From positions 22,759 through 86,758 of the forward strand of contig NZ_MUXY01000009.1 in NCBI RefSeq assembly GCF_002015035.1: 64,000 bases of DNA. Reading direction: 5' to 3'. Positions 47,929-58,657 of the stretch are shown here, piece by piece (within the stretch, counting starts at the first letter, position 1; every line of letters begins with the position of its first letter). Origin of the DNA: Haemophilus parahaemolyticus (lineage in GTDB: Bacteria > Pseudomonadota > Gammaproteobacteria > Enterobacterales > Pasteurellaceae). Both the position numbers and the translations under genes were made by a program. The notes under the pieces were generated by a model. That model saw nothing but the letters and a program-made list of their open reading frames with translations, was not told the DNA's origin and did not search any database.

Positions 47929-49107
47929 TCAATTTCCCTTCGCACGGGTGTAACCAATTCTTTCCAATCGATTTTCGTGGTCAATCCGTATTAAAACTGC
48001 CATCGCAATAGAAAGAATAAGCATACTTGAGCCACCATAACTGACAAAAGGGAAGGTTAAACCTTTTGAGGGAATCAAGCCAGATGCACCACCTAAGTTA
48101 ATTGCACCTTGTAGTAAAAACCAAATCGCAATACCACACGAGAAATAACCATTAAATCGTTTTTCCATTTGTAATGATTCCTTACTAATATGTATCGCAC
48201 GAAGCACTAAAAACATAAAAAGGAAAAGCAAAAATAATGTACCAACTAAACCAAACTCTTCACCGATAACAGCAGTGATAAAATCGGTATGTGCTTCAGG
48301 TAAATATTCTAATTTCTGAATTGAATTGCCTAAACCTCTTCCCCAAATTTCTCCCTGACCAAATGCCATTTGTGAGTTGGCAAGCTGGAAACCATCACCA
48401 TATACATCAACAAAAGGATCACGATAAGCAGTCCATCTCTTCATACGATATTCCGAGGAAAGCACGTAAATCACAAAACCTATGCCTCCAAGTGCAATAA
48501 GCCCTATAAATTGAGTTCGTTTTGCTCCCATCACAAACAGCATACCAAACGCGATAGCGAAAATAATGGACATACTACCTAAATCGGATTGGAAGTTTAA
48601 AATTAAAATAAATACAAACACAACAGCAAGAGGACGCCAACCACTATGCCAAGCTCGACGGAGTTCATCATAACGACGAACATAAAAACTCGCAAAATAA
48701 GAAATTACCGCTAATTTCGCTAATTCAGATGCCTGAAAGGTCACCGAACCAATTGAAAGCCAACGTTTCGCCCCGTTAATTTCTTTACCAAAAGGAAGTA
48801 CTAAAGCAAGTAAAATAACAGAAATAATAAAAAACCAAATATTATATTTTTCCCAACGGCTCATTGGCTGCTGAATAAAAAAGGCAAAAATGCACAATGA
48901 GACCAAAATATAAGCCCCGTCCATAATGGCAAAATAAAACGGCTCATTATGCAAACGCCAGCTCACGGGAATAGAAGCAGAACTCACCGCTACTAACCCG
49001 ATCATCAATAAACTCACATAGACCCAAAGCAACGCTCGATCATAAAGCAGGTCTTTAGGGGTGATACGAAACCAATTATCAAACCCCGTTTTGATTGCTT
49101 CTAACAT
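47929..49107 (-). CDS. ftsW: Septal peptidoglycan polymerase FtsW (SEDS)
   Basis: A 392-residue SEDS-family membrane glycosyltransferase working with FtsI at the septum. About ten helices. Family stretches: NGAKRWLSIGSVTFQASELAKLA, FQSDLGS, the catalytic-loop PEAHTDFITAVIGEEFGLVG and FPFVSYGGSSM. Its ATG overlaps the murD stop by one base. Confidence 0.97.
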   Translation of the reverse strand: MLEAIKTGFDNWFRITPKDLLYDRALLWVYVSLLMIGLVAVSSASIPVSWRLHNEPFYFAIMDGAYILVSLCIFAFFIQQPMSRWEKYNIWFFIISVILLALVLPFGKEINGAKRWLSIGSVTFQASELAKLAVISYFASFYVRRYDELRRAWHSGWRPLAVVFVFILILNFQSDLGSMSIIFAIAFGMLFVMGAKRTQFIGLIALGGIGFVIYVLSSEYRMKRWTAYRDPFVDVYGDGFQLANSQMAFGQGEIWGRGLGNSIQKLEYLPEAHTDFITAVIGEEFGLVGTLFLLFLFMFLVLRAIHISKESLQMEKRFNGYFSCGIAIWFLLQGAINLGGASGLIPSKGLTFPFVSYGGSSMLILSIAMAVLIRIDHENRLERIGYTRAKGN

Positions 49108-50408
49108 TAAGCCTTTTCTCCTTTCGCCAATGCCATAAAAATATCACCGCGTTGTTCAAAGTTTTTGAACTGATCTAAGCTTGCACAGGCTGGCGAAAGC
49201 AACACCATATCGCCTTGTTTTAACTGCGGACGGATTTTTTCCACCGCTTCATACATCGTCTCTACCAACACACTTTGGCTAGAGAGTTTCGCCAACGCTG
49301 CCCCATCTTGCCCGAAGCAGTAGCAAACGATATTCGGTTTGTTGATTAACGGTTTCAGTTCTGAAAAATCTGCCGCTTTACCGTCTCCGCCTAATAGTAA
49401 ATAGAGCGTGCCCGCTACCTCTAAGCCGTTCAGTGCTGCCACTGTGCTGCCCACATTAGTCGCTTTGGAATCGTTCACCCAACGCACGCCATCATTAGTT
49501 GGCACAGCTTGGAAGCGGTGTGCTAAACCACCGTAGATTTGCAATGCTTTCACAATGCCTTCGCGAGGAATACCCGCCGCATCAGCTAATGCCATTGCCG
49601 CTAAAGCGTTCATCTCATTATGGCGACCGTGAATCAGCATCTGTTTCGTACCCATCACCGCAGTTTCACCCGCATAAAGTACACCGTGGCGTAAGGTGTA
49701 TTCCGCATTGTGTTCTGCAAAACGAATCAGATTTTTGACCGCTTGTTCAGGATATGTTTGGGGATCTTCGCCATTCACAATGACATTTTCTGCATTGTTA
49801 TAAATTTTAAGTTTTGCTGCACGGTAATCCGCAAGTGAATCATATCTATCCATATGATCTTCACTCACATTCAGTACGGTTGCCGCAACCGCTTTGAGTG
49901 AAGAGGTCGTTTCAAGTTGGAAACTTGAAAGCTCCAATACATAAAGCGCATAATCACTATTTAACAAGCTTAATGCAGGCACGCCGATATTGCCGCCCAT
50001 TCCGACTTTAATACCTGCTTGCTTTGCCATCTCAGTCACTAATGTTGTGACCGTACTCTTACCATTTGAACCTGTGATAGCAATAATTGGCGCGGTTACC
50101 TCACGGCAAAACAGCTCAATATCGCCCACCACTTCTACGCCTGCGTTAATCGCTTGCTGAATTTCAGGCGTTGCCAATGCAAACCCTGGACTAATCACGA
50201 TTAAATCGGAATTAAGCAACCACTCAATATTTAATCCGCCTGTATGTAATGGAATTTCTTTTGATAATTGTTCGATTCCAGCTGGTTTCTCACGGGTATC
50301 AATCACCTGTACTTTCGCATTTTTATCTGCAAAAAAATCGACACAAGATAAGCCCGTTTTGCCCAAGCCTATAATCGTTACTGTTTTATTTTTGTATTGA
50401 TTTTGCAT
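49107..50408 (-). CDS. murD: UDP-N-acetylmuramoylalanine--D-glutamate ligase
   Basis: A 433-residue Mur ligase adding D-Glu. The N-terminal Rossmann [16 protein letters not shown]-loop [32 protein letters not shown] and the C-terminal [18 protein letters not shown] are visible. It is coupled to ftsW by a one-base overlap. A 162-bp gap with a dyad separates it from mraY. Confidence 0.98.
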   Translation of the reverse strand: MQNQYKNKTVTIIGLGKTGLSCVDFFADKNAKVQVIDTREKPAGIEQLSKEIPLHTGGLNIEWLLNSDLIVISPGFALATPEIQQAINAGVEVVGDIELFCREVTAPIIAITGSNGKSTVTTLVTEMAKQAGIKVGMGGNIGVPALSLLNSDYALYVLELSSFQLETTSSLKAVAATVLNVSEDHMDRYDSLADYRAAKLKIYNNAENVIVNGEDPQTYPEQAVKNLIRFAEHNAEYTLRHGVLYAGETAVMGTKQMLIHGRHNEMNALAAMALADAAGIPREGIVKALQIYGGLAHRFQAVPTNDGVRWVNDSKATNVGSTVAALNGLEVAGTLYLLLGGDGKAADFSELKPLINKPNIVCYCFGQDGAALAKLSSQSVLVETMYEAVEKIRPQLKQGDMVLLSPACASLDQFKNFEQRGDIFMALAKGEKA

Positions 50409-50506
50409 TTTTTATTCTCTTTTTGTTGTCTTACTTTCCCAACTATCCGCAAGCTAGGAGGTATAAATGACTATCTCTATGGCTAACTGCTCATCCATTG
50501 ATAAAA

Positions 50507-50559
50507 TAGGCTTTATCCCACCTTTGATTTTTCATCATATTTTGGTGGAAGAAAGCCTA
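50507..50559. repeat. Imperfect palindrome between mraY and murD
   Basis: TAGGCTTT plus CCACC on the left pairs with GGTGG plus AAAGCCTA on the right around a long AT-rich loop. On the minus strand TTTTAT follows, so it could act as a terminator. It is similar in plan and in the segment ATATTTTGGTGG to the element at 45195-45241. Confidence 0.5.
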
Positions 50560-50570
50560 CCCAACTGACC

Positions 50571-51653
50571 TTAACGCAATTTCAATGTTACTAAGCCAAT
50601 TAACACCAGCATTAAAGTAATAATCCAGAAACGAACAATAACACGCGGTTCTGGCCAGCCTTTTAATTCAAAGTGGTGATGAATTGGTGCCATGCGGAAA
50701 ATACGTTTTTGACGAAGTTTATAAGATCCTACTTGGAGAATAACGGATAAGGCTTCCACCACAAACACGCCACCCATAATCACGAGCAATAATTCTTGGC
50801 GAACCAATACCGCAATCGTGCCTAATGCACCGCCTAATGAGAGTGAGCCAACATCTCCCATAAATACTTGGGCAGGGTAGGTGTTGTACCACAAAAAGCC
50901 TAAGCCCGCACCAACGATGGCAGTACATAAAATCACTAATTCCCCTGCATTTTGGACGAATGGAATATGTAAGTATTGGGCGAAGTTGTAGTTACCTGTT
51001 GCCCACGCAATCAGTGCAAAAGCACTTGCCACCATAATGGTGGGCACAATTGCTAAGCCGTCTAAGCCGTCAGTCAGGTTCACAGCGTTACTTGTGCCGA
51101 CAATCACGAAGTAAGAAAGCACCACGAATAAGATGCCAAGCTGTGGCATAAATTCTTTGAAGAATGGCACCACCAGCTGTGTGGCGGTAGTATCTTTACC
51201 GATGGCATAAATGCCCAAAATGGCAACCAAGGCAATGACAGACAACCAGAAGTATTTCCAACGAGGAATTAAACCATCGGTATTTTTACGTTTGATTTTC
51301 CAATAATCGTCCACAAAACCGACGATCCCATAACCAAATAAAACAAACAACACAAACCAAACATAACTGTTGCGTAAATCTGCCCAAAGCACAGTACTGA
51401 TACCAATAGAGGCTAAAATCATCACACCGCCCATCGTTGGTGTGCCGCGTTTTTTGAAGTGGCTTTCAGGCCCATCATTACGTACTTCTTGCCCGAATTT
51501 TAATACTTGTAAACGGCGAATAACAGTCGGCCCAATCCATAATCCAATGCCAAGAGCAGTCAATAACGCCATAATGGCACGGAAAGTAATATAAGAAACG
51601 ACATTAAACGCCGTATTAAACTGAACAAGATATTCAGCAAGCCAAACTAGCAT
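50571..51653 (-). CDS. mraY: Phospho-MurNAc-pentapeptide transferase
   Basis: A 360-residue, ten-helix inner-membrane enzyme that makes lipid I on undecaprenyl phosphate. The motifs [33 protein letters not shown] and the cytoplasmic HHHFE segment ([14 protein letters not shown]) are intact. It lies 9 bp downstream of murF. Confidence 0.98.
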   Translation of the reverse strand: MLVWLAEYLVQFNTAFNVVSYITFRAIMALLTALGIGLWIGPTVIRRLQVLKFGQEVRNDGPESHFKKRGTPTMGGVMILASIGISTVLWADLRNSYVWFVLFVLFGYGIVGFVDDYWKIKRKNTDGLIPRWKYFWLSVIALVAILGIYAIGKDTTATQLVVPFFKEFMPQLGILFVVLSYFVIVGTSNAVNLTDGLDGLAIVPTIMVASAFALIAWATGNYNFAQYLHIPFVQNAGELVILCTAIVGAGLGFLWYNTYPAQVFMGDVGSLSLGGALGTIAVLVRQELLLVIMGGVFVVEALSVILQVGSYKLRQKRIFRMAPIHHHFELKGWPEPRVIVRFWIITLMLVLIGLVTLKLR

Positions 51654-51662
51654 AATAAATCC

Positions 51663-53057
51663 TTAAAATTGAATATGAAAAGCACGGCATAAATCCGCAA
51701 TCAAAGTTTCCATTTTTTGGCTACGAGAGCCTTTTGCCAATAAAACAAGCGGTTGTTTTTCTGCAATTTTTTGCGAAATAATCGGTAGCAAGAAATCGCT
51801 CATGGTTTGCTTGTCGGTAAAATGATGCTGTGCATTAGCACTAATCACTGCACTTTCTTTGCCAAAAGAGACGATTAAATCCAACCCTGCCTGTTGTGCA
51901 AAATCAGCGACTTCTTGATGGCATTGCGTACTCTCTTTGCCAAGTTCCGCCATATCGCCGACTGCAAAAATACGGAATGCGGGGTAATTTTTCAGCACAG
52001 AAATCGCTGATTTCATCGAATCAACATTCGCATTGTAAGTATCATCAATCAGCAAACAATGCTCGTTAATTTCAACAGGATATAAACGTCCTTTCACTTG
52101 TGAGCGCTGTTCAAGCCCAGCTTTCACATCTGCTAAACTTGCGCCAACTGCCATCGCTAACGCGGTTGCCGCTAGAGCATTAGAAACGTTATGTGCGCCT
52201 AAATAAGACAAATTGATTTCAATTTCCTCTTCAAAGGCATGCAAAATGAAAGTTGAGCCGTTTAAATTAAGTGAAACGTTTTCCGCCCAGAAATCGGCGT
52301 AAGAATCGGTATCTGATCCTGTGTAACTAAACGATTGCAAGCTGTGCTCGCCAATCTCTTTCGACCATTCAGGGTAATAATGTGCCAAGTTCACAATTGC
52401 CGTTCCACCCGCTTTTAAGCCGCGGTAAATCTCACCTTTCGCCTCTGCCACGCCTTGAATCGAGCCAAAACCTTCCAAATGGGCAGGGGCAACGTTATTC
52501 ACTAAACAGGCATCAGGTTGGGCGATTTGTGTGGTGTAAGCAATTTCGCCAATATGGTTTGCACCCAGTTCTACCACCGCAAATTTGTGTTGCTCAGTTA
52601 GACGGAGCAAGGTCATCGGCACACCTAAATCATTGTTCAGATTGCCGAAAGTATAAAGCACTTCGTCTTCACAAGTGGCCGTTTTTTGCAAGATTTTTGC
52701 CGTCATCTCTTTCACGGTTGTTTTACCCGATGAGCCTGTCATGGCAACCGTTTTAGGATTCAATGTGCTTTTCAGCCATTTCGCTAATTCACCTAAAGCT
52801 AATCGCGTATCCGCCACAATAATTTGCGGTACAGCAATCGGCAATTCACGCTCAACAACGAGTGCTACACAGCCTTGTTCTAGCGCTTTTTCTGCATAAT
52901 CATGTGCATCAAATTTTTCGCCTTTTAATGCAAAAAACAAGCCATTTTCGACCGCTTGTCGCGTATCGGTACTGACTGTCGTTACCGTTACATTACCATC
53001 ACCAAACATCCTTGCATGAAGGATTTCGGCGATTTGTTGGGTTGTTTGTTTAATCAT
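51663..53057 (-). CDS. murF: UDP-MurNAc-tripeptide--D-alanyl-D-alanine ligase
   Basis: A 464-residue Mur ligase completing the pentapeptide. The P-loop GSSGKTTVKEM, ELGANHIGEI, NNVAPAHLEGFGS and LIDDTYNANVDSMKSAI are typical. Upstream the gene is cut off from murE by an unrelated 209-codon gene and a terminator, so a promoter in the 53058-53150 gap is expected. No strong -35/-10 pair was fixed there. Confidence 0.97.
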   Translation of the reverse strand: MIKQTTQQIAEILHARMFGDGNVTVTTVSTDTRQAVENGLFFALKGEKFDAHDYAEKALEQGCVALVVERELPIAVPQIIVADTRLALGELAKWLKSTLNPKTVAMTGSSGKTTVKEMTAKILQKTATCEDEVLYTFGNLNNDLGVPMTLLRLTEQHKFAVVELGANHIGEIAYTTQIAQPDACLVNNVAPAHLEGFGSIQGVAEAKGEIYRGLKAGGTAIVNLAHYYPEWSKEIGEHSLQSFSYTGSDTDSYADFWAENVSLNLNGSTFILHAFEEEIEINLSYLGAHNVSNALAATALAMAVGASLADVKAGLEQRSQVKGRLYPVEINEHCLLIDDTYNANVDSMKSAISVLKNYPAFRIFAVGDMAELGKESTQCHQEVADFAQQAGLDLIVSFGKESAVISANAQHHFTDKQTMSDFLLPIISQKIAEKQPLVLLAKGSRSQKMETLIADLCRAFHIQF

Positions 53058-53152
53058 TGTTCTATCTTTTCTATGAATCTTTGATAAAGAAGGTTAAATA
53101 TCTTTGCTTTACCACAAAAATACTCCGCTTACGGAATTACTTTTCATTGGCT

Positions 53153-53180
53153 TAAATAAAAATTTCTTCACAGAAATTTT
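53153..53180 (-). terminator. Terminator of the unknown gene between murE and murF
   Basis: On the minus strand, AAATTTCT and AGAAATTT form a perfect 8-bp stem with a 4-nt loop, followed by TTATTT. The stem is AT-only apart from one pair, so strength is uncertain. Confidence 0.55.
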
Positions 53181-53213
53181 ATTATATTTGGATAATTCAG
53201 AAGGAAAATAAAA

Positions 53214-53843
53214 TTACTTCATTCCATCTAGCAATTTATTTGCCCAAAAAAATTTAGAATATCTCACTAAAGAGACATAAGCTAAAGTTCCAAAACATAA
53301 TAAAAACATAAGACTAATTGTAATAAATTGCCCTATTTCTATTTGATTAAACGGCTTAAATTGGACCAATGCCGATGGTATCAATGATAAAAATGCAAAA
53401 ATAAAATACAATCTCGCAAATGCTTTTTCTTTAAACTTATAATTCTTTTTATAATTTATCTTCCCATCTTTTAAAATTAATTTATCTGTATATAAAAATG
53501 CCCTTATTAAGTTTATATCTTTTTTCTCATCAAAAATGTATTTAACAGCAGATTGAATCTCTGAAGATACGATTTCAATGTTAGGTCTTGCAATTTTACA
53601 TAAAATAATATAAAGATCTTCTTTTAAGTTTTTAGGAATTACATTTGAGTTATTTATCATATCTTCTAAAAAATAAAACTCACTTATAAGTTCCGAAGGT
53701 TTCTGCTTAAAGGCTTCTACATATTTTTTGGCTTTTAAATATCCTATAAAAGCAACTATAATAGAAAAAATAGCTTTAATATTAACAGAATCTAGTTGAA
53801 TTAAGTAACTATACAATTTAGTTACATCAGGCAAAAAATCCAT
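53214..53843 (-). CDS. Unknown membrane protein inserted in the dcw cluster
   Basis: A 209-residue protein of no recognised family. Likely membrane segments are at about residues 22-37, 144-162 and 172-192, with a charged soluble region (38-143) between the first and second. It is visibly richer in A/T and in Lys, Ile, Phe and Asn codons than its neighbours. The ATG lies 14 bp after the murE stop with AGGATAAG as RBS, so it can be read from the murE message, yet it has its own terminator before murF. Position between murE and murF is not part of the standard cluster, suggesting a gained gene. A defence-type or envelope role is possible but unsupported. Confidence 0.75.
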   Translation of the reverse strand: MDFLPDVTKLYSYLIQLDSVNIKAIFSIIVAFIGYLKAKKYVEAFKQKPSELISEFYFLEDMINNSNVIPKNLKEDLYIILCKIARPNIEIVSSEIQSAVKYIFDEKKDINLIRAFLYTDKLILKDGKINYKKNYKFKEKAFARLYFIFAFLSLIPSALVQFKPFNQIEIGQFITISLMFLLCFGTLAYVSLVRYSKFFWANKLLDGMK

Positions 53844-53857
53844 AATCTTATCCTATA

Positions 53858-55333
53858 TTATTGCAAGCAACCAACAGCCACTTCCTGATCCGAAAAATGA
53901 TGCTTGGTCGTGCCGATAATTTGATAATCTTCATGTCCTTTGCCAGCGATTAAAATCACATCTTGCGGTTTCGCTTGCAAAATGGTAGTTTTAATCGCTT
54001 GTTCGCGATCATGAATAACTTGAACAACATCAACATTCTCAAAGCCCTTAAGAATATCTACCATAATTTTCTGATTATCTTCAGTACGCGGATTATCATC
54101 TGTCGCAATCACACGATCTGCAAGCTGTTCAGCAATTTTTGCCATCATTGGACGCTTACCTGCATCACGATCGCCCCCACAACCAAAAATACAGTAAAGT
54201 TCGCCCTCACAATGCAGACGTGCAGCTTGTAATGCTTTTTCTAAAGCATCAGGCGTGTGAGCATAATCAACCAACACTAGTGGGCGATTTTCCGCAGTCA
54301 CACACTCCATTCTACCAGCCACGCCTTTAAGAAGAGGTGCGGTTTCAACTAATTTTTGCAAATCATGTCCAAGCACTAACAAGCCAGCTAACGCTAGCAG
54401 TAAATTGGAAACATTAAATGCCCCAATTAACTGGCTATGTAAAGTACCATTGCCCCAGCTTGATTCAAATTCAATAGTCGCACCTTGTAAGGTAAACGCA
54501 ACACGAGTCGCTTTAACATATCGGTGTGAAGTTTGAAAATCAGGATTTACGCTTACTGCAATGGCATCAGGTAATTTAGCTAACCAATCCGCACCTGTTT
54601 CATCATCTGCGTTTAACACTTTAGCCTTAGTGTTAAGCTCACTAAACAAACGGAATTTTGCTGCAGCGTACTCTTCCATTGTGTGATGATAATCAAGGTG
54701 ATCTCGACTTAAATTAGTAAACATTGCCAAATCAAATTGCAACGCTTCCGCACGATACTGCACTAAACCGTGAGAACTCACTTCCATCGCACAAAAATCA
54801 GCACCAAGTGCAATAAAGTTTGCAAGATTTTGTTGATTTTCAACAGCAGAGCCTGTAGTGTTAGCCGCTTCTTGAACTTGCCCGAATAAACCGTTGCCGA
54901 TGGTTCCCATCACTGCCGATTTACCGCCTAGCAAGTTATGCCATTGGGCTAACAGCTGAGCCGTTGTCGTTTTGCCATTTGTGCCAGTAATGCCCGCTAA
55001 CGTTAATTTTTCGCTTGGGTTGGCATAAAATTCGCCCGCGATTTGCGAGAGCAATTTTGGCAAATGTGGCACACTCAACACACAAGCGGTAGCATTTACA
55101 AACTCTTTGGCAATTTCGACCGCTTGTACGCCTTCGTCCGCTTCCGCCAAAATCAGGCTTGCACCTTGTTCAATCGCTTTGGGAATAAAAGTTCTGCCAT
55201 CCACATTATGCCCTTTTAAGGCAATAAACAGATCGCCATTGCTGACTTTGCGGGAATCGAGCGTCATTTTTGCAAGCGGTGAAATTTGCACGTTATCTTG
55301 CAATTGAGGGAAAAAGGTGAGTAATCGTTTCAT
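53858..55333 (-). CDS. murE: UDP-MurNAc-L-Ala-D-Glu--meso-diaminopimelate ligase
   Basis: A 491-residue Mur ligase. The P-loop [12 protein letters not shown], the catalytic lysine region and [20 protein letters not shown] are present. The substrate-selecting motif is DNPR (in [10 protein letters not shown]), which marks the meso-DAP rather than lysine type, as expected for a Gram-negative wall. It starts 8 bp after ftsI. Confidence 0.98.
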   Translation of the reverse strand: MKRLLTFFPQLQDNVQISPLAKMTLDSRKVSNGDLFIALKGHNVDGRTFIPKAIEQGASLILAEADEGVQAVEIAKEFVNATACVLSVPHLPKLLSQIAGEFYANPSEKLTLAGITGTNGKTTTAQLLAQWHNLLGGKSAVMGTIGNGLFGQVQEAANTTGSAVENQQNLANFIALGADFCAMEVSSHGLVQYRAEALQFDLAMFTNLSRDHLDYHHTMEEYAAAKFRLFSELNTKAKVLNADDETGADWLAKLPDAIAVSVNPDFQTSHRYVKATRVAFTLQGATIEFESSWGNGTLHSQLIGAFNVSNLLLALAGLLVLGHDLQKLVETAPLLKGVAGRMECVTAENRPLVLVDYAHTPDALEKALQAARLHCEGELYCIFGCGGDRDAGKRPMMAKIAEQLADRVIATDDNPRTEDNQKIMVDILKGFENVDVVQVIHDREQAIKTTILQAKPQDVILIAGKGHEDYQIIGTTKHHFSDQEVAVGCLQ

Positions 55334-55341
55334 TATTCGGC

Positions 55342-57366
55342 TTATTCTGTTAAATTATCTGGTTTTATATTATACGCTTTTAGCGTATAGCCCATAATTT
55401 GTGAAAACACAGGAGCGGAAACCGCACCACCATAATATTTGTCTTTGCTTGGTTCATTAACCAGCACCACCAATGCAAAACGCGGGTTACTTGCTGGTGC
55501 AAGACCTGCGGTATAAGCGAGGTATTTTTCTACATATTGCCCTTTCTCAAGCTTACGTGCTGTCCCTGTTTTGACCGCCACGCGATAGCCATCAACCATT
55601 GCGCGAGCTCCGCCTTCGCCTTTTTGTGCTACGCTTTCCATCATATGCACGACATCACGCGTAATTTTCTCAGGCAATACACGTTCGCCAATCACAGGGG
55701 GATCCACTTTGGTTATCGAAAGTGGGCGATAAATGCCGAAGCTGCCAAGGGTTGCATAAGCACGAGCTAGTTGAAGCGGGGTAACATTCAAGCCATAGCC
55801 ATAAGCCAAGGTTGCTCGTTCAATATCTGACCAACGTTTGCGGTCACCATTGGTGCCGCGCTGTTCACCCAAGCCTAAGCCTGTATCTTTACCAAAACCA
55901 ACTTTGCTATAAGTATCAACCAGTGCAGTAGAAGGCATACGCAATGCCAAGCGGCTCACCCCGATGTTACTTGATTTTTGCAAAATCCCCGTAATAGAAA
56001 GGCTATCTCTCGGTGCCACATCGCGGATGGTGTGCCCATTTACCACAAATGGATGGGTATTAATCACTTCGTCACGATAGGTCACGCCATTTTGCAAAGC
56101 GGTTAAAACTGTAAAAGGTTTTACCGTTGAACCTGGCTCGAATGTATCGGTAATCGCACGGTTACGCATCAATTCCGGTTTAAATTCCGAACGGTTATTA
56201 GGATTAAAAGACGGTGCATTCGCCATCGCTAAAATCTCGCCCGTTTGCACATCCACCAACACTGCCGTGCCTGAAATGGCATTGTTCTCTTTTACCGCAT
56301 TTTTAATTTCGCGATAAGCCATCGACTGCAAATCTTGATCAATACTCAACACCACATCTTGCGGGTTGTACTCTTTCTCATCACGAATATTCTCAATAAT
56401 ATTGCCACGGGCATCTTTACGAATAACCTGTTTACCGCTTTTACCAATGAGTAAAGCATCAAAGCTACGCTCAAGCCCTTCTGAGCCGTGTTTATCGTCA
56501 ATGTCGGTAAAGCCAATGAGCTGCGAAGCCTCTTCCACTAACGGGTAAAAACGGCGAGATTCTTCACGTAAAACTATCGCATTTAATTTTAACTCTTGTG
56601 CATAACGGGCAATACTTTCTGTTTCGTGGCGTGCTAAATAGATAAAACGTTGACGATGAGCCTTATATAGGCGATCCATCATTTCGCTATAAGGCACTTT
56701 TACACTTTTTGCGAAGGCTTGCCATTTGTCACGCTCTAATTTGGCTTCAGCATTCTCTAACTGAACAAAATACGAATTTGGATTTTGCCTCACCTCTACT
56801 AATTTTTCAGGTGAAATGCCCGTAGATTCTGAAAGCAATGTCCAATATTTGGGGGCTTGCGTATTCAAAATAGCACGAGGATCAATATCCACTTTTTCAG
56901 CAGAAAGGTTCTTTTTATCTAAGAATTGTTGAATACTTTTGACCATCTTGCTTTTGGAGCTCCCCGTTTCAATGGCAAGAGCGATCAAGGTTTCTTCAGA
57001 ACGTTTAATCTTGCTATCAAAATATTCGCGTGGGTCGATGGTAATAGAATACATCGGAGCACTAACCGATAAAAATTTACCGTTTCGATCTAAAATACTC
57101 CCACGTGTGAAAGGCAATTCAATGGTGCGTAGAGAGCGGTTGTTTGCTTCTTTAATTAAGCGAGGGGAATGAATGACTTGCACCACAACGGCTTGCAAAA
57201 CCAGTGCAAAAACAGCACTACCCACAAGCCACCAAATAACACAAAAGCGTTTTGGGAGATAACTCGCTTTCTCTTCTTGATTTTCATCACTATTCTTTTC
57301 TTGTTTACGTTTGAAAAAATCAAAGAATGGTTTTTTCTTATCTTTTTGTTTCACTCCCCGTGCCAT
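55342..57366 (-). CDS. ftsI: Septal transpeptidase FtsI (PBP3) with an enlarged N-terminal region
   Basis: A class B penicillin-binding protein of 674 residues, against 588 in E. coli and about 610 in H. influenzae. A charged 40-residue cytoplasmic start, membrane helix at 41-65, and pedestal with RGSILDRNG at 88-96. The transpeptidase has the SxxK motif in [12 protein letters not shown] in QKSSNIGVS, and KTG in VKTGTARK. The extra length lies between DPREYFD (111-117) and FIYLAR (241-246): 130 residues instead of about 45. It reads as three copies of a similar roughly 40-residue unit. It is 9 bp after ftsL and works with FtsW. Confidence 0.95.
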   Translation of the reverse strand: MARGVKQKDKKKPFFDFFKRKQEKNSDENQEEKASYLPKRFCVIWWLVGSAVFALVLQAVVVQVIHSPRLIKEANNRSLRTIELPFTRGSILDRNGKFLSVSAPMYSITIDPREYFDSKIKRSEETLIALAIETGSSKSKMVKSIQQFLDKKNLSAEKVDIDPRAILNTQAPKYWTLLSESTGISPEKLVEVRQNPNSYFVQLENAEAKLERDKWQAFAKSVKVPYSEMMDRLYKAHRQRFIYLARHETESIARYAQELKLNAIVLREESRRFYPLVEEASQLIGFTDIDDKHGSEGLERSFDALLIGKSGKQVIRKDARGNIIENIRDEKEYNPQDVVLSIDQDLQSMAYREIKNAVKENNAISGTAVLVDVQTGEILAMANAPSFNPNNRSEFKPELMRNRAITDTFEPGSTVKPFTVLTALQNGVTYRDEVINTHPFVVNGHTIRDVAPRDSLSITGILQKSSNIGVSRLALRMPSTALVDTYSKVGFGKDTGLGLGEQRGTNGDRKRWSDIERATLAYGYGLNVTPLQLARAYATLGSFGIYRPLSITKVDPPVIGERVLPEKITRDVVHMMESVAQKGEGGARAMVDGYRVAVKTGTARKLEKGQYVEKYLAYTAGLAPASNPRFALVVLVNEPSKDKYYGGAVSAPVFSQIMGYTLKAYNIKPDNLTE

Positions 57367-57375
57367 GCTGAATTC

Positions 57376-57696
57376 CTATTTTTTCTCTAATAAAATGACT
57401 TCTTGTTCTTTCTTAATGGATTGTAATTCTGCTTTAGTGGCAAACGCGTTGATCCGATTTTCTCGGCTTGCACTATTTTCTTCGAGTTGTAAGTGAATAT
57501 ATTGGTTTTCTAACTTACGATTAGCCTTGACTAACTTGCCTTGCTCTGCGGTTAAAAGGCGTGTTTGGGCAGTAATCCACACCGTTGCAAGTGCGGTAAC
57601 AACAATTAAAGCAAGCAATAACAACGCGAATTTATTCCGCCCAATTAAATCTTCAAAAATTTCCTGTCCTAACGAATAACGTTCATTTCCTGCCAT
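57376..57696 (-). CDS. ftsL: Cell division protein FtsL
   Basis: A 106-residue bitopic protein: short cytoplasmic part, membrane helix at about 23-43 (FALLLLALIVVTALATVWI), and a periplasmic coiled coil (LLTAEQGKLVKANRKLENQYIHL). It forms the FtsQLB complex that activates FtsWI. Size and place between rsmH and ftsI are standard. Confidence 0.95.
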   Translation of the reverse strand: MAGNERYSLGQEIFEDLIGRNKFALLLLALIVVTALATVWITAQTRLLTAEQGKLVKANRKLENQYIHLQLEENSASRENRINAFATKAELQSIKKEQEVILLEKK

Positions 57697-57715
57697 ACCC
57701 TTTCCTTAAAATGCC

Positions 57716-58657
57716 TTAACGCTTCTCTGCCACACGTAACACCGCACTGCGTGAACGTGGATTAGCATCAATTTCTGCCTCACTTGGCATAATCGCTTTG
57801 CCAACAGCTTTCAGTGGAATATCTTTATTCAACTCGCTTTCTAAAATCGGTAAACCACGCGGTACTTCTTTGCCTCTGCTGTTTTTCTTGATGAATTGTT
57901 TCACCATTCTATCCTCCAACGAATGGAAGCTGATAATCGACAAACGCCCTTCGGGGGCTAACACGCTTAATGCAGAGTTTAACGCTTTTTCCAGCTCATC
58001 CAATTCGCTATTGATAAAGATGCGAATCGCTTGGAATGAGCGGGTCGCAGGGTGTTTGTGCTTATCTTTAAACGGCACAGCATCGCTGATAATTTGAGCT
58101 AATTGCAAAGTACGGGTAATTTTTTGACCGCTTGTTTTGTTGAAATTCACGATAGCCGTTGCAATACGTTTAGCAAAACGTTCTTCACCAAATTCTTTCA
58201 GCACCCACGTTAAATCGTCAATCGAAACTTGATCGAGCCATTCGGCAGCAGATAAGCCCTTGGAGGTGTCCATTCGCATATCGAGCGGCCCATCACGCAT
58301 AAAGCTAAAACCACGCTCTGCATCGTCTAATTGTGGAGAAGAAACGCCAAGATCGAGCAAAATACCATCAATTTTACCCGTTAAGCCCAACTCTTCGCAC
58401 ACTGCTGGAATTGCTGAAAAAGTGGTATGGAAAATCTGAAAACGCGGGTCTGAAATAGTTTTAGCTTCTTCAATTGCACGAGGATCACGATCAGTCGCAA
58501 TTAAACGTCCCTGCTCGCCAAGCTGAGAGAGAATAAGTCGAGAGTGCCCACCACGCCCAAAAGTCCCGTCAATATAGATGCCGTTTGGCTTAACTGCCAA
58601 GCCTTCCACAGCTTCGTGAAGTAAAACGGTGATATGCTTATGGTGTGTGTCGCTCAT
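57716..58657 (-). CDS. rsmH: 16S rRNA (cytosine(1402)-N4)-methyltransferase
   Basis: A 313-residue SAM-dependent enzyme (formerly MraW) modifying C1402 in the ribosomal decoding centre. The starting segment [16 protein letters not shown] motif [24 protein letters not shown] and the C-terminal [14 protein letters not shown] are diagnostic. It is the first gene of the dcw cluster here; mraZ, which normally precedes it, is not present upstream. Confidence 0.97.
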   Translation of the reverse strand: MSDTHHKHITVLLHEAVEGLAVKPNGIYIDGTFGRGGHSRLILSQLGEQGRLIATDRDPRAIEEAKTISDPRFQIFHTTFSAIPAVCEELGLTGKIDGILLDLGVSSPQLDDAERGFSFMRDGPLDMRMDTSKGLSAAEWLDQVSIDDLTWVLKEFGEERFAKRIATAIVNFNKTSGQKITRTLQLAQIISDAVPFKDKHKHPATRSFQAIRIFINSELDELEKALNSALSVLAPEGRLSIISFHSLEDRMVKQFIKKNSRGKEVPRGLPILESELNKDIPLKAVGKAIMPSEAEIDANPRSRSAVLRVAEKR

